From Streptomyces corallincola (GTDB lineage: Bacteria; Actinomycetota; Actinomycetes; Streptomycetales; Streptomycetaceae), in NCBI RefSeq assembly GCF_019104725.1, contig NZ_JAHRXF010000003.1:186001-250000 (forward strand): a stretch of 64,000 nt of DNA. Reading direction: 5' to 3'. How positions within the stretch are numbered: position 1 is the first letter of the stretch; every line of letters starts with the position of its first letter. Below the pieces are notes generated by a model. That model saw nothing but the letters and a program-made list of their open reading frames with translations. It had not been told where the DNA came from and ran no database searches. The position numbers and the translations under genes were made by a program. Below, in pieces: positions 34,704-44,373 of the stretch.

Positions 34704-35405
34704 TCAGGACTCCAGCGCCCCCCGCAGCACGTCCACCCGGTTCGTGGTGATCGAGTCCACCCCCACCGCCAGCATCCGCCGCAGCGAGCGCCGGGTGTCC
34801 GGGGTCCAGACCGAGAGCAGGTGTCCGTCGCGGTGGACACGGGCGGCGATGTCGCGGTTGACCAGGGAGAAGCGGTAGTTGAGCCAGCGGGGGCCGATCG
34901 CGGCGAGCAGGGCCGCGCGGGGCGGGGCGAGGCTGGTCCAGGTGAGCGCGATCTCGGCGCCGGGATCGACGGCCCGCACCGCGAGCATCGCCTCGGCCCC
35001 GGCGCAGTAGAAGACACGGTCCGCCGCGTCCGCCTGCCGTACCGCGTCCACCACCGGGGCGACCGTGCGACGGTCCACGCCGCCGCACAGGTCCAGCATC
35101 ACGCGGTGCCCGTCGGTCGCGGCCAGTGCCTCGGCGAGGGTGGGGACACCGCCGCCGGTGAGGCCGCGCACCTCGTCGGCGGACAGGGCGTGCAGCGGGC
35201 GGTCCACGTTCCACAGCCGCAGCAGCGTCGGGTCGTGCAGCAGCACGGGGACCCGGTCGCGGGTCAGCCGTACGTCGGTCTCCACCGCGTCCGCGCCCAG
35301 GGCGAGCGCGGAACGCAGGGAGTCGAGGGTGTTCTCACGGACACGGTAGGGGTCGCCGCGGTGGGCCACGACGGTCACGGTCTGCATGGCCCCCATTGTG
35401 GTCAT
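34704..35405 (-). CDS. Glycerophosphodiester phosphodiesterase
   Basis: GDPD-family enzyme of 233 aa hydrolysing glycerophosphodiesters to glycerol 3-phosphate and an alcohol. Catalytic motifs: VVAHRGDPYRVRENTLDSL (His-Arg pair), the metal acids in AVETDVRLTRD and the second His in LLHDPTLLRLW; the TIM barrel ends with LSVWTPDTRRSLRRMLAVGVDSITTNRVD. No signal peptide, so it is cytoplasmic, unlike GlpQ. Alternative start ATG 35387 (MQTVTVVAHRG). Confidence 0.92.
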   Translation of the reverse strand: MTTMGAMQTVTVVAHRGDPYRVRENTLDSLRSALALGADAVETDVRLTRDRVPVLLHDPTLLRLWNVDRPLHALSADEVRGLTGGGVPTLAEALAATDGHRVMLDLCGGVDRRTVAPVVDAVRQADAADRVFYCAGAEAMLAVRAVDPGAEIALTWTSLAPPRAALLAAIGPRWLNYRFSLVNRDIAARVHRDGHLLSVWTPDTRRSLRRMLAVGVDSITTNRVDVLRGALES

Positions 35406-35477
35406 GCCCGGCGCTCCGCGGGCCGCACCGGCCGCATCGGCCGCTCCGCGCGGACCGGTGGGCCGGGGCGGCCCGGC

Positions 35478-36548
35478 TCAGCGGGCGAGCCAGGCCGTCG
35501 TGTACGTGTCGATCTCGGAGGCGATGCGCGCCTTGCCCGCCGGGTCGAGGAAGGACGCCTCGACGGCGTTCTTCGCCAGGTCCGCGAGGCCCCGCTCGTC
35601 CAAGTCGAGCAGGCGGGCGGCGACCGCGTACTCGTTGTTCAGGTCGGTGCCGAACATGGGCGGGTCGTCGGAGTTGATGGTGACCAGCACGCCCGCCTTC
35701 ACGAACTCCCGCACCGGGTGCTCGTCCAGGGTGCGCACGGCACGGGTGGCGATGTTGGAGGTCGGGCACACCTCCAGGGCGATGCGGTGCTCGGCCAGGT
35801 GCGCGAGGAGCTTCGGGTCCTGGGCGGCGCTGGTGCCGTGGCCGATGCGCTCGGCGTGCAGGTCGGTCAGCGCGTCCCAGATGGTCTGCGGGCCGGTCGT
35901 CTCACCAGCGTGCGGCACCGAGTGCAGCCCGGCGGCGACGGCACGGTCGAAGTACGGCTTGAACTGCGGGCGGGGCACGCCGATCTCGGGGCCTCCGAGC
36001 CCGAACGACACCAGGCCCTCGGGACGTACCCGGTCCTCGGTGGCGAGCCGCGCGGTCTCCTCGGCCGCTTCGAGCCCGGCCTCGCCGGGGATGTCGAAGC
36101 TCCACCGCAGTACGGTCCCGAACTCGGCCTCGGCTGCCTTGCGGGCGTCCTCGATGGCGGCCATGAACGCCAGTTCGTCGATGCCGCGCCGGGTGGAGGA
36201 GAACGGGGTGATGGTCAGCTCGGCGTACCGGACCTGCTGGCGTGCCAGGTCGCGGGCCACCTCGTAGGTGAGGAGCCGGACGTCCTCCGGGGTGCGGATG
36301 AGGTCCACCACGGACAGGTACACCTCGATGAAGTGCGCGAAGTCCGTGAACGTGAAGTAGTCGGCCAGCGCCTCGGGGTCGGTCGGCACCTTGGAGTCGG
36401 CGTGCCGGGCGGCCAGTTCGGAGACGATGCGCGGGGAGGCCGAGCCGACGTGGTGGACGTGCAGTTCGGCCTTGGGGAGTCCGGCGACGAAGGCGTGCAG
36501 ATCGCGGTCGGGCGTTCCGGCTGCGGATACGGAGCTGCGGTCGGTCAA
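35478..36548 (-). CDS. add: Adenosine deaminase
   Basis: Purine salvage enzyme of 356 aa converting adenosine to inosine. Zinc ligands H30 and H32 (KAELHVHH), the HAGE motif, RIGHGTSAA, the CPTSN substrate loop and NSDDPPMFGTDL with paired Asp are all in place. The second position of the HVHLEG motif is HVHHVGS, which is seen in actinobacterial members. A TTG start at 36548, preceded by GGGGAGGA, gives the expected N-terminus; the open frame upstream is non-conserved. Confidence 0.93.
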   Translation of the reverse strand: MTDRSSVSAAGTPDRDLHAFVAGLPKAELHVHHVGSASPRIVSELAARHADSKVPTDPEALADYFTFTDFAHFIEVYLSVVDLIRTPEDVRLLTYEVARDLARQQVRYAELTITPFSSTRRGIDELAFMAAIEDARKAAEAEFGTVLRWSFDIPGEAGLEAAEETARLATEDRVRPEGLVSFGLGGPEIGVPRPQFKPYFDRAVAAGLHSVPHAGETTGPQTIWDALTDLHAERIGHGTSAAQDPKLLAHLAEHRIALEVCPTSNIATRAVRTLDEHPVREFVKAGVLVTINSDDPPMFGTDLNNEYAVAARLLDLDERGLADLAKNAVEASFLDPAGKARIASEIDTYTTAWLAR

Positions 36549-36818
36549 GGGGTCCTCCCCGGAGAACGGCGCCCGTGGACACGGGGTCCGGCAAGCGGGC
36601 GCGGGTGATCGGCTGATCGGCGGTGCGGGGGTCATCGTAGGCCGTTCGGGGGACGGGGTGGCGGGACGGTTCCCCCCGCGCCCCGCTGCCCGCGCCGCCG
36701 CGCGGGCCGACCGGTGAGGCCGCCGGTGCGGGGCCCCGCAGCGCGCCGACCCGTGCGGGGGCCGGTCAACGGCACGTTCTACGATGGCGGGACGATCGAC
36801 TGAGGGGGATGGGGAAAC

Positions 36819-37670
36819 GTGACGGACCAGCCACGGCAGGACGGCGGCGGGGCGGGCTTCGACCCGTGGGCACCGCCCGCCGACGAGCCGGACCACAAGC
36901 TGTCGCTGGACAAGGGCGGGCCCGCGACCGGTTCCGTGCCGCCCGGCCACGCCCCGGCGGCACCGCCCGCCGGTGCGCCGGGCCAGTGGCCCCCGCCCGC
37001 GAGCCCGTTCCCGGCCCCGGACCGGTCCGGGCCCCAGGACACGCCGCCGTACCCGCAGGGCACGGTGCCTCCCTCGGTGCACGACCAGGCCACGATGGCC
37101 GCCGTGCCCGGCGGTGACTTCGGTGCGCCGGGTGCCGTCCCGCCCGTACCGGCGACGCCCGCCGCGTCGTACCCGCCGCCCGGTGCGCCGGGTGCCTACC
37201 CGCCGCCCGGCGCCTCCGCGCCGTACGCGGGCCAGACGCCCACGGGCTACCCGCAGGGACCCGGTGGCTACGGCTACCCCGGCCAGCCGCAGGGCTACGG
37301 CGGCGGCTGGCCCGGTATGCCGATGGCCCCGCAGAACCAGCTGGGCACCGCGGCGATGGTGCTGGGCATCCTGTCCATCTGCCTGTTCTGCGTCTACGGC
37401 GTCCTCTCGCTGATCCTCGGCATCATCGCGGTGGTGCTCGGTGTGCAGGGCAAGAAGCGGGCCGACCGGGGCGAGGCGACGAACCGCGGGCAGGCCCAGG
37501 CGGGTCTGATCACCGGCGTCATCGGCATTGTGATCGGCGTTGCCGTGATCACCTCGCTGATCGTGGCGTTCGTCTACGCGGCCCGGCACGACGACGACGG
37601 AGGGGTCGGCGACGATCCCTACTACAACTCCGCGCCCCGGATCTCCGCGCCCTATCAGCCCCAGGGCTGA
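36819..37670 (+). CDS. DUF4190-type membrane protein with Pro-rich N-terminus
   Basis: Protein of 283 aa. The first ~170 residues are Pro/Gly/Ala/Tyr-rich and disordered. They are followed by two membrane helices (about 178-200 and 228-252) with the signature GTAAMVLGILSICLFCVYGVLSLILGIIAVVLGVQGKKRADRGEATNRGQAQAGLITGVIG. The C-terminus is acidic with GDDPYYNSAPRISAPY. DUF4190 proteins are abundant in Streptomyces and of unknown role. GTG 36819 follows GGGGGATGGGG. Confidence 0.87.
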   Translation: MTDQPRQDGGGAGFDPWAPPADEPDHKLSLDKGGPATGSVPPGHAPAAPPAGAPGQWPPPASPFPAPDRSGPQDTPPYPQGTVPPSVHDQATMAAVPGGDFGAPGAVPPVPATPAASYPPPGAPGAYPPPGASAPYAGQTPTGYPQGPGGYGYPGQPQGYGGGWPGMPMAPQNQLGTAAMVLGILSICLFCVYGVLSLILGIIAVVLGVQGKKRADRGEATNRGQAQAGLITGVIGIVIGVAVITSLIVAFVYAARHDDDGGVGDDPYYNSAPRISAPYQPQG

Positions 37671-37727
37671 CCGGCGGCCCCGGTCCCCTGCCGCCGCGGT
37701 GGCGTGGGGACCGGGCGGCTGCGGGCC

Positions 37728-38312
37728 TCAGGCCGCCGCCCGCAGCCGCTCCCGCGCCTCCATCAGCGCGAACCCCAGCAGGTTCAGCCCCCGCCAGCGT
37801 GCCGGGTCCTGCGCCCGCTCGTCGTCGGCCGCCAGGCCGATGCCCCATATCCGGTCCACCGGACTCGCCTCGACCAGCACCCGCTCGCCCGTGTTCAGCA
37901 GGAACGCGCGCAGCGCCGGGTCGGCGGCGAACTTGTGCGTGCTGCCCTCGGTCACCAGACGGAAGCGCTCGCGCCGCCAGACCTCCTCGTCGAAGCCCCG
38001 CACCAGCCGTCCGTGCTTCTTCGCCTCGGCCGGGGTGCGCGCCGCCAGCGCCCGGGCCTCGGCCTCCGGGTCACCGAACAGCCGCGCCTTCCCGGCCATC
38101 ATCCAGTGCTCGGCCGTCGCGTAGCGCACGCCGTCCACCGTGAACGGCGACGGCCACCACTGGCTGAGACAGCTCGCGCCGATCCGGCCGTCCGGCAGCG
38201 GCCGGTGTCCCCAGAAGTGCAGATACCTCACCCGCCCGCCCTTCCCGATCCTGCTGGTCAGGGCGTCGAGCGCGGCCCTCTCCCCGTCGGTCTCCCCGTT
38301 GGTCCACTCCAT
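37728..38312 (-). CDS. NADAR (YbiA-like) family protein
   Basis: Protein of about 194 aa. FWGHRPLPDGRIGASCLSQWWPSPFTVDGVRYATAEHWMMAGKARLFGD, GRLVRGFDEEVWRRERFRLVTEG and DRIWGIGLAADDERAQDPARWRGLNLLGFALMEAR are the NADAR signature blocks. Members hydrolyse toxic riboflavin-pathway intermediates (YbiA) or ADP-ribosyl groups in anti-phage contexts. Here it stands alone, so housekeeping damage control is more likely. ATG 38312 was chosen; the frame is open to 38402. Confidence 0.9.
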   Translation of the reverse strand: MEWTNGETDGERAALDALTSRIGKGGRVRYLHFWGHRPLPDGRIGASCLSQWWPSPFTVDGVRYATAEHWMMAGKARLFGDPEAEARALAARTPAEAKKHGRLVRGFDEEVWRRERFRLVTEGSTHKFAADPALRAFLLNTGERVLVEASPVDRIWGIGLAADDERAQDPARWRGLNLLGFALMEARERLRAAA

Positions 38313-38383
38313 GCACGCGAGTGTGGCACCCACCACGGACAATCCGCCCGCCCTTTCCGCCCCGACTCGACACCTGGCCGACA

Positions 38384-38419
38384 GATTCCGTCGCTTAACC
38401 AAAAGGCAACAACGGAATC
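38384..38419. promoter_or_regulatory. Inverted repeat upstream of aldehyde dehydrogenase/pot locus
   Basis: Arms GATTCCGT (38384-38391) and ACGGAATC (38412-38419) are separated by a 20-bp AT-rich spacer with TTAACCAAAA. The right arm lies in AACAACGGA (38408-38416), the reverse complement of the TCCGTTGTT found upstream of the lrp/aldehyde dehydrogenase pair. It is about 100 bp before the 38518 start. Candidate shared operator. Confidence 0.5.
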
Positions 38420-38517
38420 ACTTGTTGGAGTCCATCCGTTCTGTCAGGATCGGCAGTCACATCGAGCTGGAGCTACGCCACCCGTCCCCACTGGGGCCCT
38501 CGGCGGAGGAGAGCGAC

Positions 38518-40053
38518 ATGCACACACCGGGCACCGCCACCCCGGAACGGTTTCCCGCGCGGGACCACTTCGCGGACGGCGCGCAGTACATCGCCGGACG
38601 GCTCGCGCACGGCACGTCGGGCCACGCGCACACCGTGGTCGATCCGGCCACCGGCGCGGAGGTCCTGACGTACGGCCTCGCGGGCGCCGACGACGTGGAC
38701 GCGGCCGTCGCCGCCGCCCGCGCCGCGTTCCCCGGCTGGGCCGGGGCCACCCCCGGCGAGCGCTCCGACGCCCTGCACCGGTTCGCCGGGGTGCTCGCGG
38801 AACGCGCCGAGGAGTTCGCCCGCGCCGAGTCGCTCCAGTGCGGCAAGCCGCTCAAGCTCAGCCGCGAGTTCGACGTACCGGGCACCGTGGACAACACCGC
38901 GTTCTTCGCGGGCGCCGCCCGCCACCTGCAAGGACAGTCCGCCGGGGAGTACACCGGCGACCACACCTCCTACGTACGGCGCGAGCCCATCGGGGTCGTC
39001 GGGTCGATCGCGCCCTGGAACTACCCGCTCCAGATGGCCGCCTGGAAGATCCTCCCGGCGATCGCGGCCGGGAACACCATCGTGCTGAAGCCGTCCGAGC
39101 TGACCCCGCTGACCTCGCTGATGTTCGCGCGGGCGGCCACGGACGCGGGCATCCCGGACGGTGTCGTCAACATCGTCACCGGGACCGGACGGGAGGCGGG
39201 GGAGCGGCTGGTCGGGCACCCGGACGTGGCCATGACCTCGTTCACCGGCTCCACCGCCGTCGGCAGGCGGGTCGCGGCACTCGCCACCGCCACCGTCAAA
39301 CGCCTCCACCTGGAACTCGGCGGCAAGGCGCCCTTCGTCGTGTTCGACGACGCCGACCTCGACGCCGCCGTGCAGGGCGCCGTCGCCGCCTCGCTCATCA
39401 ACACCGGCCAGGACTGCACCGCCGCCACCCGCGCCTATGTGCAGCGCCCGCTGTACGACGCGTTCGTGGCGCGCACGGCCGCGCTGATGGAGACCGTACG
39501 GCTCGGCGACCCGTTCGCACCCGGCACCGACCTCGGACCGCTCGTCTCGCACGCCCACCGCGACCGCGTCGCCGCCTTCGTGGACCGGGCCCGCGCGCAC
39601 GCCCGCGTCGTCACCGGCGGCGAGGCACCCGGCGGGGAACTGGAGGACGGCGCCTACTACCGGCCCACCCTGATCGTGGACGCCGCCCAGGACAGCGAGA
39701 CCGTCCAGACGGAGATCTTCGGCCCGGTCCTGGTCGTCCTGCCCTTCGACGGGGACGACGAGGGCATTGCCCTCGCCAACGACACCCCCTACGGCCTCGC
39801 CGCCTCCGCCTGGACGGGCGGCGTCTACCGGGCCAACCGCGCCACCCGCGAACTGCGCGCGGGCTGCGTGTGGATCAACGACCACATCCCGATCCTCAGT
39901 GAGATGCCCCACGGGGGACACCGAAACTCTGGCTTCGGCAAGGACATGTCGGTCTACTCATTCGAGGAGTACACCCAGGTCAAACACGTCATGTTCGACA
40001 ACACCGCGGTGGCCGCGAAGGACTGGCACCGCACCGTCTTCGGGGACCGCTGA
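38518..40053 (+). CDS. Aminobutyraldehyde dehydrogenase-like (second copy)
   Basis: Aldehyde dehydrogenase of 511 aa. APWNYP, the Glu in LELGGKAP, Cys300 in NTGQDCTAATR and EIFGPV are intact, and the C-terminus MPHGGHRNSGFGKDMSVYSFEEYTQVKHVM closely parallels the 28051 enzyme. It differs by an N-terminal ~25-residue extension and an extra C-terminal tail. It precedes the polyamine importer genes, so it probably oxidises amino-aldehydes from putrescine or spermidine. ATG 38518 has GGAGGAGAG upstream. Confidence 0.9.
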   Translation: MHTPGTATPERFPARDHFADGAQYIAGRLAHGTSGHAHTVVDPATGAEVLTYGLAGADDVDAAVAAARAAFPGWAGATPGERSDALHRFAGVLAERAEEFARAESLQCGKPLKLSREFDVPGTVDNTAFFAGAARHLQGQSAGEYTGDHTSYVRREPIGVVGSIAPWNYPLQMAAWKILPAIAAGNTIVLKPSELTPLTSLMFARAATDAGIPDGVVNIVTGTGREAGERLVGHPDVAMTSFTGSTAVGRRVAALATATVKRLHLELGGKAPFVVFDDADLDAAVQGAVAASLINTGQDCTAATRAYVQRPLYDAFVARTAALMETVRLGDPFAPGTDLGPLVSHAHRDRVAAFVDRARAHARVVTGGEAPGGELEDGAYYRPTLIVDAAQDSETVQTEIFGPVLVVLPFDGDDEGIALANDTPYGLAASAWTGGVYRANRATRELRAGCVWINDHIPILSEMPHGGHRNSGFGKDMSVYSFEEYTQVKHVMFDNTAVAAKDWHRTVFGDR

Positions 40054-40157
40054 CCACCGGTCCGCCCGCACATTCCAGCACCGTCGAGGACACGGGGACC
40101 GCGTCAGACCACAGGCCGGTGACCAGGCCGACCCTCACCCGAAAGGCCACCACGCGC

Positions 40158-41405
40158 ATGGAGCAGTACGAGCCCGAACGCCTGACCCCGCCCCAGGCGG
40201 CAGCCCTCAGGCGCAGTCTGCGCAACGGGCGCGCGGCCCTGACCCGCCGCTCCCTGCTGCGGGCGGGCGCGGGCGGCGCGCTCGCGGTCGGCGGCCTCGG
40301 CACCCTGAGCGCCTGCGGCATCCCCCCGGCCGGGCTGGCGCGGGGCAGCGTGTCCTCGCAGGACCACTCGGCCACGGAGAAGGTCGTCAACTTCTCCAAC
40401 TGGACCGAGTACATCGACGTGGACGACTCCGGCAAGCACCACCCGACGCTCGACACATTCCGGCGGCGCACCGGGATCAAGGTCAACTACACCGAGGACA
40501 TCAACGACAACAACGAGTTCTTCGGCAAGATCAAGCCGCAGCTCGCCGCCGGTCAGGACACCGGCCGGGACATCATCGTCCTCACCGACTGGCTCGCCGG
40601 ACGGCTGATCCGGCTCGGCTGGGTGCAGAAGCTCGACCCCTCCCTGCTGCCGCACGCCTACGCCAACCTCTCGCCCCAGTTCCGCAACCCCGACTGGGAC
40701 CCCGGCCGCGCCTACTCCTACCCCTGGCAGGGCATCTCCACGGTCATCGCGTTCAACAGGAAGGCGCTGGACGGCGTCGAGGTGAAGACCGTCTCCGACC
40801 TGCTCGACAACCCCGCCCTCAAGGGCCGCGTCGGCATGCTCTCCGAGATGCGCGACACCATCGGCATGATCATGCTCGACATGGGCAAGGACCCGGCCCG
40901 GTTCGGGGACGACGACTTCGACGCCGTCCTGGCCCGGCTCCAGAAGGCCGTGGACAAGGGCCAGATCCGCCGCTTCACCGGCAACGACTACACCTCCGAC
41001 CTGGCCAAGGGCGACCTCGCCGCCTGCCTCGCCTGGGCCGGTGACGTGGTGCAGCTCAAGTCCGACAGCCCCGACGTGGACTACGTCGTACCGCCCAGCG
41101 GCTACATGACCTCCACCGACAACATGCTCGTCCCCAACCGGGCCCGGCACCGCGCCAACGCCGAACGGCTCATGGACTTCTACTACGAGCCCCAGCAGGC
41201 CGCCGAACTGGCCGCCTACATCAACTACGTGACGCCCGTGGACGGGGTGAAGCCCTACCTCGCCAGGATCGACAAGGACGCGGCGGACAACCCGCTGATC
41301 GTGCCGGACAAGGCCATGCAGGCGAAGTCCCACGCCTTCCGCTCCCTGAGTTCGAAGGAAGAGACGGCGTACGAAGAGAAGTTCTCGAAGCTCACAGGGG
41401 CGTGA
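40158..41405 (+). CDS. potD: Polyamine ABC transporter substrate-binding protein
   Basis: PotD-type binding protein of 415 aa. A twin-arginine signal TRRSLLRAGAGGALAVGG ends in lipobox LSACG, so it is a Tat-exported lipoprotein. The mature part has the PotD opening VVNFSNWTEYIDVDDSG and WQGISTVIAFNRKAL, DLLDNPALKGRVGML and YVVPPSGYMTSTDNMLVP. Expected ligands are putrescine or spermidine. ATG 40158 gives a normal Tat n-region; GTG 40119 is further upstream. First gene of potDABC. Confidence 0.92.
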   Translation: MEQYEPERLTPPQAAALRRSLRNGRAALTRRSLLRAGAGGALAVGGLGTLSACGIPPAGLARGSVSSQDHSATEKVVNFSNWTEYIDVDDSGKHHPTLDTFRRRTGIKVNYTEDINDNNEFFGKIKPQLAAGQDTGRDIIVLTDWLAGRLIRLGWVQKLDPSLLPHAYANLSPQFRNPDWDPGRAYSYPWQGISTVIAFNRKALDGVEVKTVSDLLDNPALKGRVGMLSEMRDTIGMIMLDMGKDPARFGDDDFDAVLARLQKAVDKGQIRRFTGNDYTSDLAKGDLAACLAWAGDVVQLKSDSPDVDYVVPPSGYMTSTDNMLVPNRARHRANAERLMDFYYEPQQAAELAAYINYVTPVDGVKPYLARIDKDAADNPLIVPDKAMQAKSHAFRSLSSKEETAYEEKFSKLTGA

Positions 41406-41407
41406 CC

Positions 41408-42565
<1,158 letters not shown>

Positions 42566-42567
42566 TC

Positions 42568-43497
42568 ATGCCCACGCTCACCGAGGCGCCCCCGCCCCTC
42601 GCCCCCGCCGCGCCCGAACCCGCGCCCGCGCGCAGGCGCGGCCGGTTCACCCCGTACTGGCTGCTGCTGCCCGGCCTGCTCTGGCTGGTGGTGTTCTTCG
42701 CGCTGCCGCTGGTCTACCAGGCGTCCACCTCCGTGCAGACCGGCTCACTCGAAGAGGGCTACAAGGTCACCTGGCACTTCGCCACCTACTGGGACGCCTT
42801 CAGCCAGTACTGGCCGCAGTTCCTGCGCTCGGTGCTCTACGCCGCCGCGGCCACCGTGCTCTGTCTGGTGCTCGGCTACCCGCTGGCCTACCTGATCGCG
42901 TTCCGCGCCGGACGCTGGCGCAACCTGATCATGGTGCTGGTCATCGCGCCGTTCTTCACCAGCTTCCTGATCCGCACCCTGGCCTGGAAGACGATCCTCG
43001 CCGACGACGGCCCGATCGTGCACGCGCTGAACTCCCTGCACATCCTGGCCCTGACCGACTTCCTCGGCTGGACGGCCGGTGACCGCGTCCTCGCCACCCC
43101 GACGGCCGTGGTCTGCGGACTGACGTACAACTTCCTGCCGTTCATGATCCTGCCGCTCTACACCTCGCTGGAGCGGATCGACGGACGGCTGCACGAGGCG
43201 GCCGGAGACCTCTACGCCCGGCCCGCCACCACCTTCCGCAAGGTGACGTTCCCGCTGTCCATGCCCGGCGTGGTCTCCGGCACCCTGCTCACCTTCATCC
43301 CGGCGGCCGGTGACTACGTCAACTCCGAACTGCTCGGCTCCACCGACACCCGCATGATCGGCAACGTCATCCAGTCGCAGTTCCTGACCGTCATGGACTA
43401 CCCGACGGCCGCCGCGCTCTCCTTCATCCTCATGGCCGCGATCCTCGGCATGGTCACCGTCTACATCCGCCGCTCCGGGACGGAGGACCTGGTCTAA
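42568..43497 (+). CDS. potB: Polyamine ABC transporter permease PotB-like
   Basis: Permease of 309 aa with six membrane segments after a Pro-rich cytoplasmic N-terminus. The EAA loop LHEAAGDLYARPATTFRKVTFPLSMPGV and LLTFIPAAGDYVNSELLGSTDTRMIGNVI match PotB-type proteins. Two bases after the potA stop; potC follows without spacing. Confidence 0.92.
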   Translation: MPTLTEAPPPLAPAAPEPAPARRRGRFTPYWLLLPGLLWLVVFFALPLVYQASTSVQTGSLEEGYKVTWHFATYWDAFSQYWPQFLRSVLYAAAATVLCLVLGYPLAYLIAFRAGRWRNLIMVLVIAPFFTSFLIRTLAWKTILADDGPIVHALNSLHILALTDFLGWTAGDRVLATPTAVVCGLTYNFLPFMILPLYTSLERIDGRLHEAAGDLYARPATTFRKVTFPLSMPGVVSGTLLTFIPAAGDYVNSELLGSTDTRMIGNVIQSQFLTVMDYPTAAALSFILMAAILGMVTVYIRRSGTEDLV

Positions 43498-44298
43498 ATG
43501 CCTGTCGTCAGCTGGCTCAAGCACCGTCTCGTGGTCATCGCGGGACTGCTCACCCTCGGCTATCTGCTGCTCCCCAACGTCATCGTCACGGTGTTCTCCT
43601 TCAACAGGCCGACGGGGCGCTTCAACTACCAGTGGCAGCACTTCTCCACCGCCGCCTGGCAGGACCCGTGCGGGGTCGCCGGGCTGTGCGGCTCGCTCTC
43701 CGTCAGCCTCCAGATCGCCGTCTGGGCCACCCTCGGCGCCACCGTGCTGGGCACGATGATCGCGTTCGCGCTGGTCCGCTACCGGTTCCGGGCGCGCGGC
43801 GCGGTCAACTCGCTGATCTTCCTGCCGATGGCGATGCCCGAGGTCGTCATGGGCGCCTCGCTGCTCACCCTGTTCCTCAACCTCGGCGCGCAGCTCGGCT
43901 TCTGGACCATCCTCATCGCGCACATCATGTTCTGCCTGAGCTTCGTCGTCACCGCCGTCAAGGCCCGCGTGATGTCGATGGACCCACGCCTGGAGGAGGC
44001 CGCCCGCGACCTGTACGCCGGGCCGGTGCAGACCTTCGTGCGGGTCACCCTGCCCATCGCCGCCCCCGGTATCGCGGCGGGCGCGCTGCTGTCCTTCGCG
44101 CTCTCCTTCGACGACTTCATCATCACCAACTTCAACGCGGGCTCCACCGTCACCTTCCCGATGTTCGTCTGGGGCTCGGCACAGCGCGGAACGCCCGTCC
44201 AGATCAATGTCATCGGCACCGCGATGTTCCTGGTCGCCGTGGTGTTCGTGCTGGTCTCGATGCTGATCACCGGCCGCCGCGGCCGTCGCCGGGCGTAG
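43498..44298 (+). CDS. potC: Polyamine ABC transporter permease PotC-like
   Basis: Permease of 266 aa with six membrane segments. VTVFSFNRPTGRFNYQWQHFS, the EAA loop LEEAARDLYAGPVQTFVRVTLPIAAPG and SLSFDDFI-like LSFDDFIITNFNAG are the PotC pattern. The ATG abuts the potB stop (TAAATG), so translation is coupled. The C-terminus is an Arg-rich cytoplasmic tail. Confidence 0.93.
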   Translation: MPVVSWLKHRLVVIAGLLTLGYLLLPNVIVTVFSFNRPTGRFNYQWQHFSTAAWQDPCGVAGLCGSLSVSLQIAVWATLGATVLGTMIAFALVRYRFRARGAVNSLIFLPMAMPEVVMGASLLTLFLNLGAQLGFWTILIAHIMFCLSFVVTAVKARVMSMDPRLEEAARDLYAGPVQTFVRVTLPIAAPGIAAGALLSFALSFDDFIITNFNAGSTVTFPMFVWGSAQRGTPVQINVIGTAMFLVAVVFVLVSMLITGRRGRRRA

Positions 44299-44373
44299 TC
44301 CGCACCCGTACCACCGCCCCCGGGCACTCCTCACATGTCCCCAAGTCCCGCAGTTCCGTAGGGAGTTGACATC

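Noticed and set aside
37728..38312. Anti-phage defence role for the NADAR protein
   Set aside because: No partner toxin, ADP-ribosyltransferase or other defence gene is adjacent; riboflavin damage control is the simpler reading.
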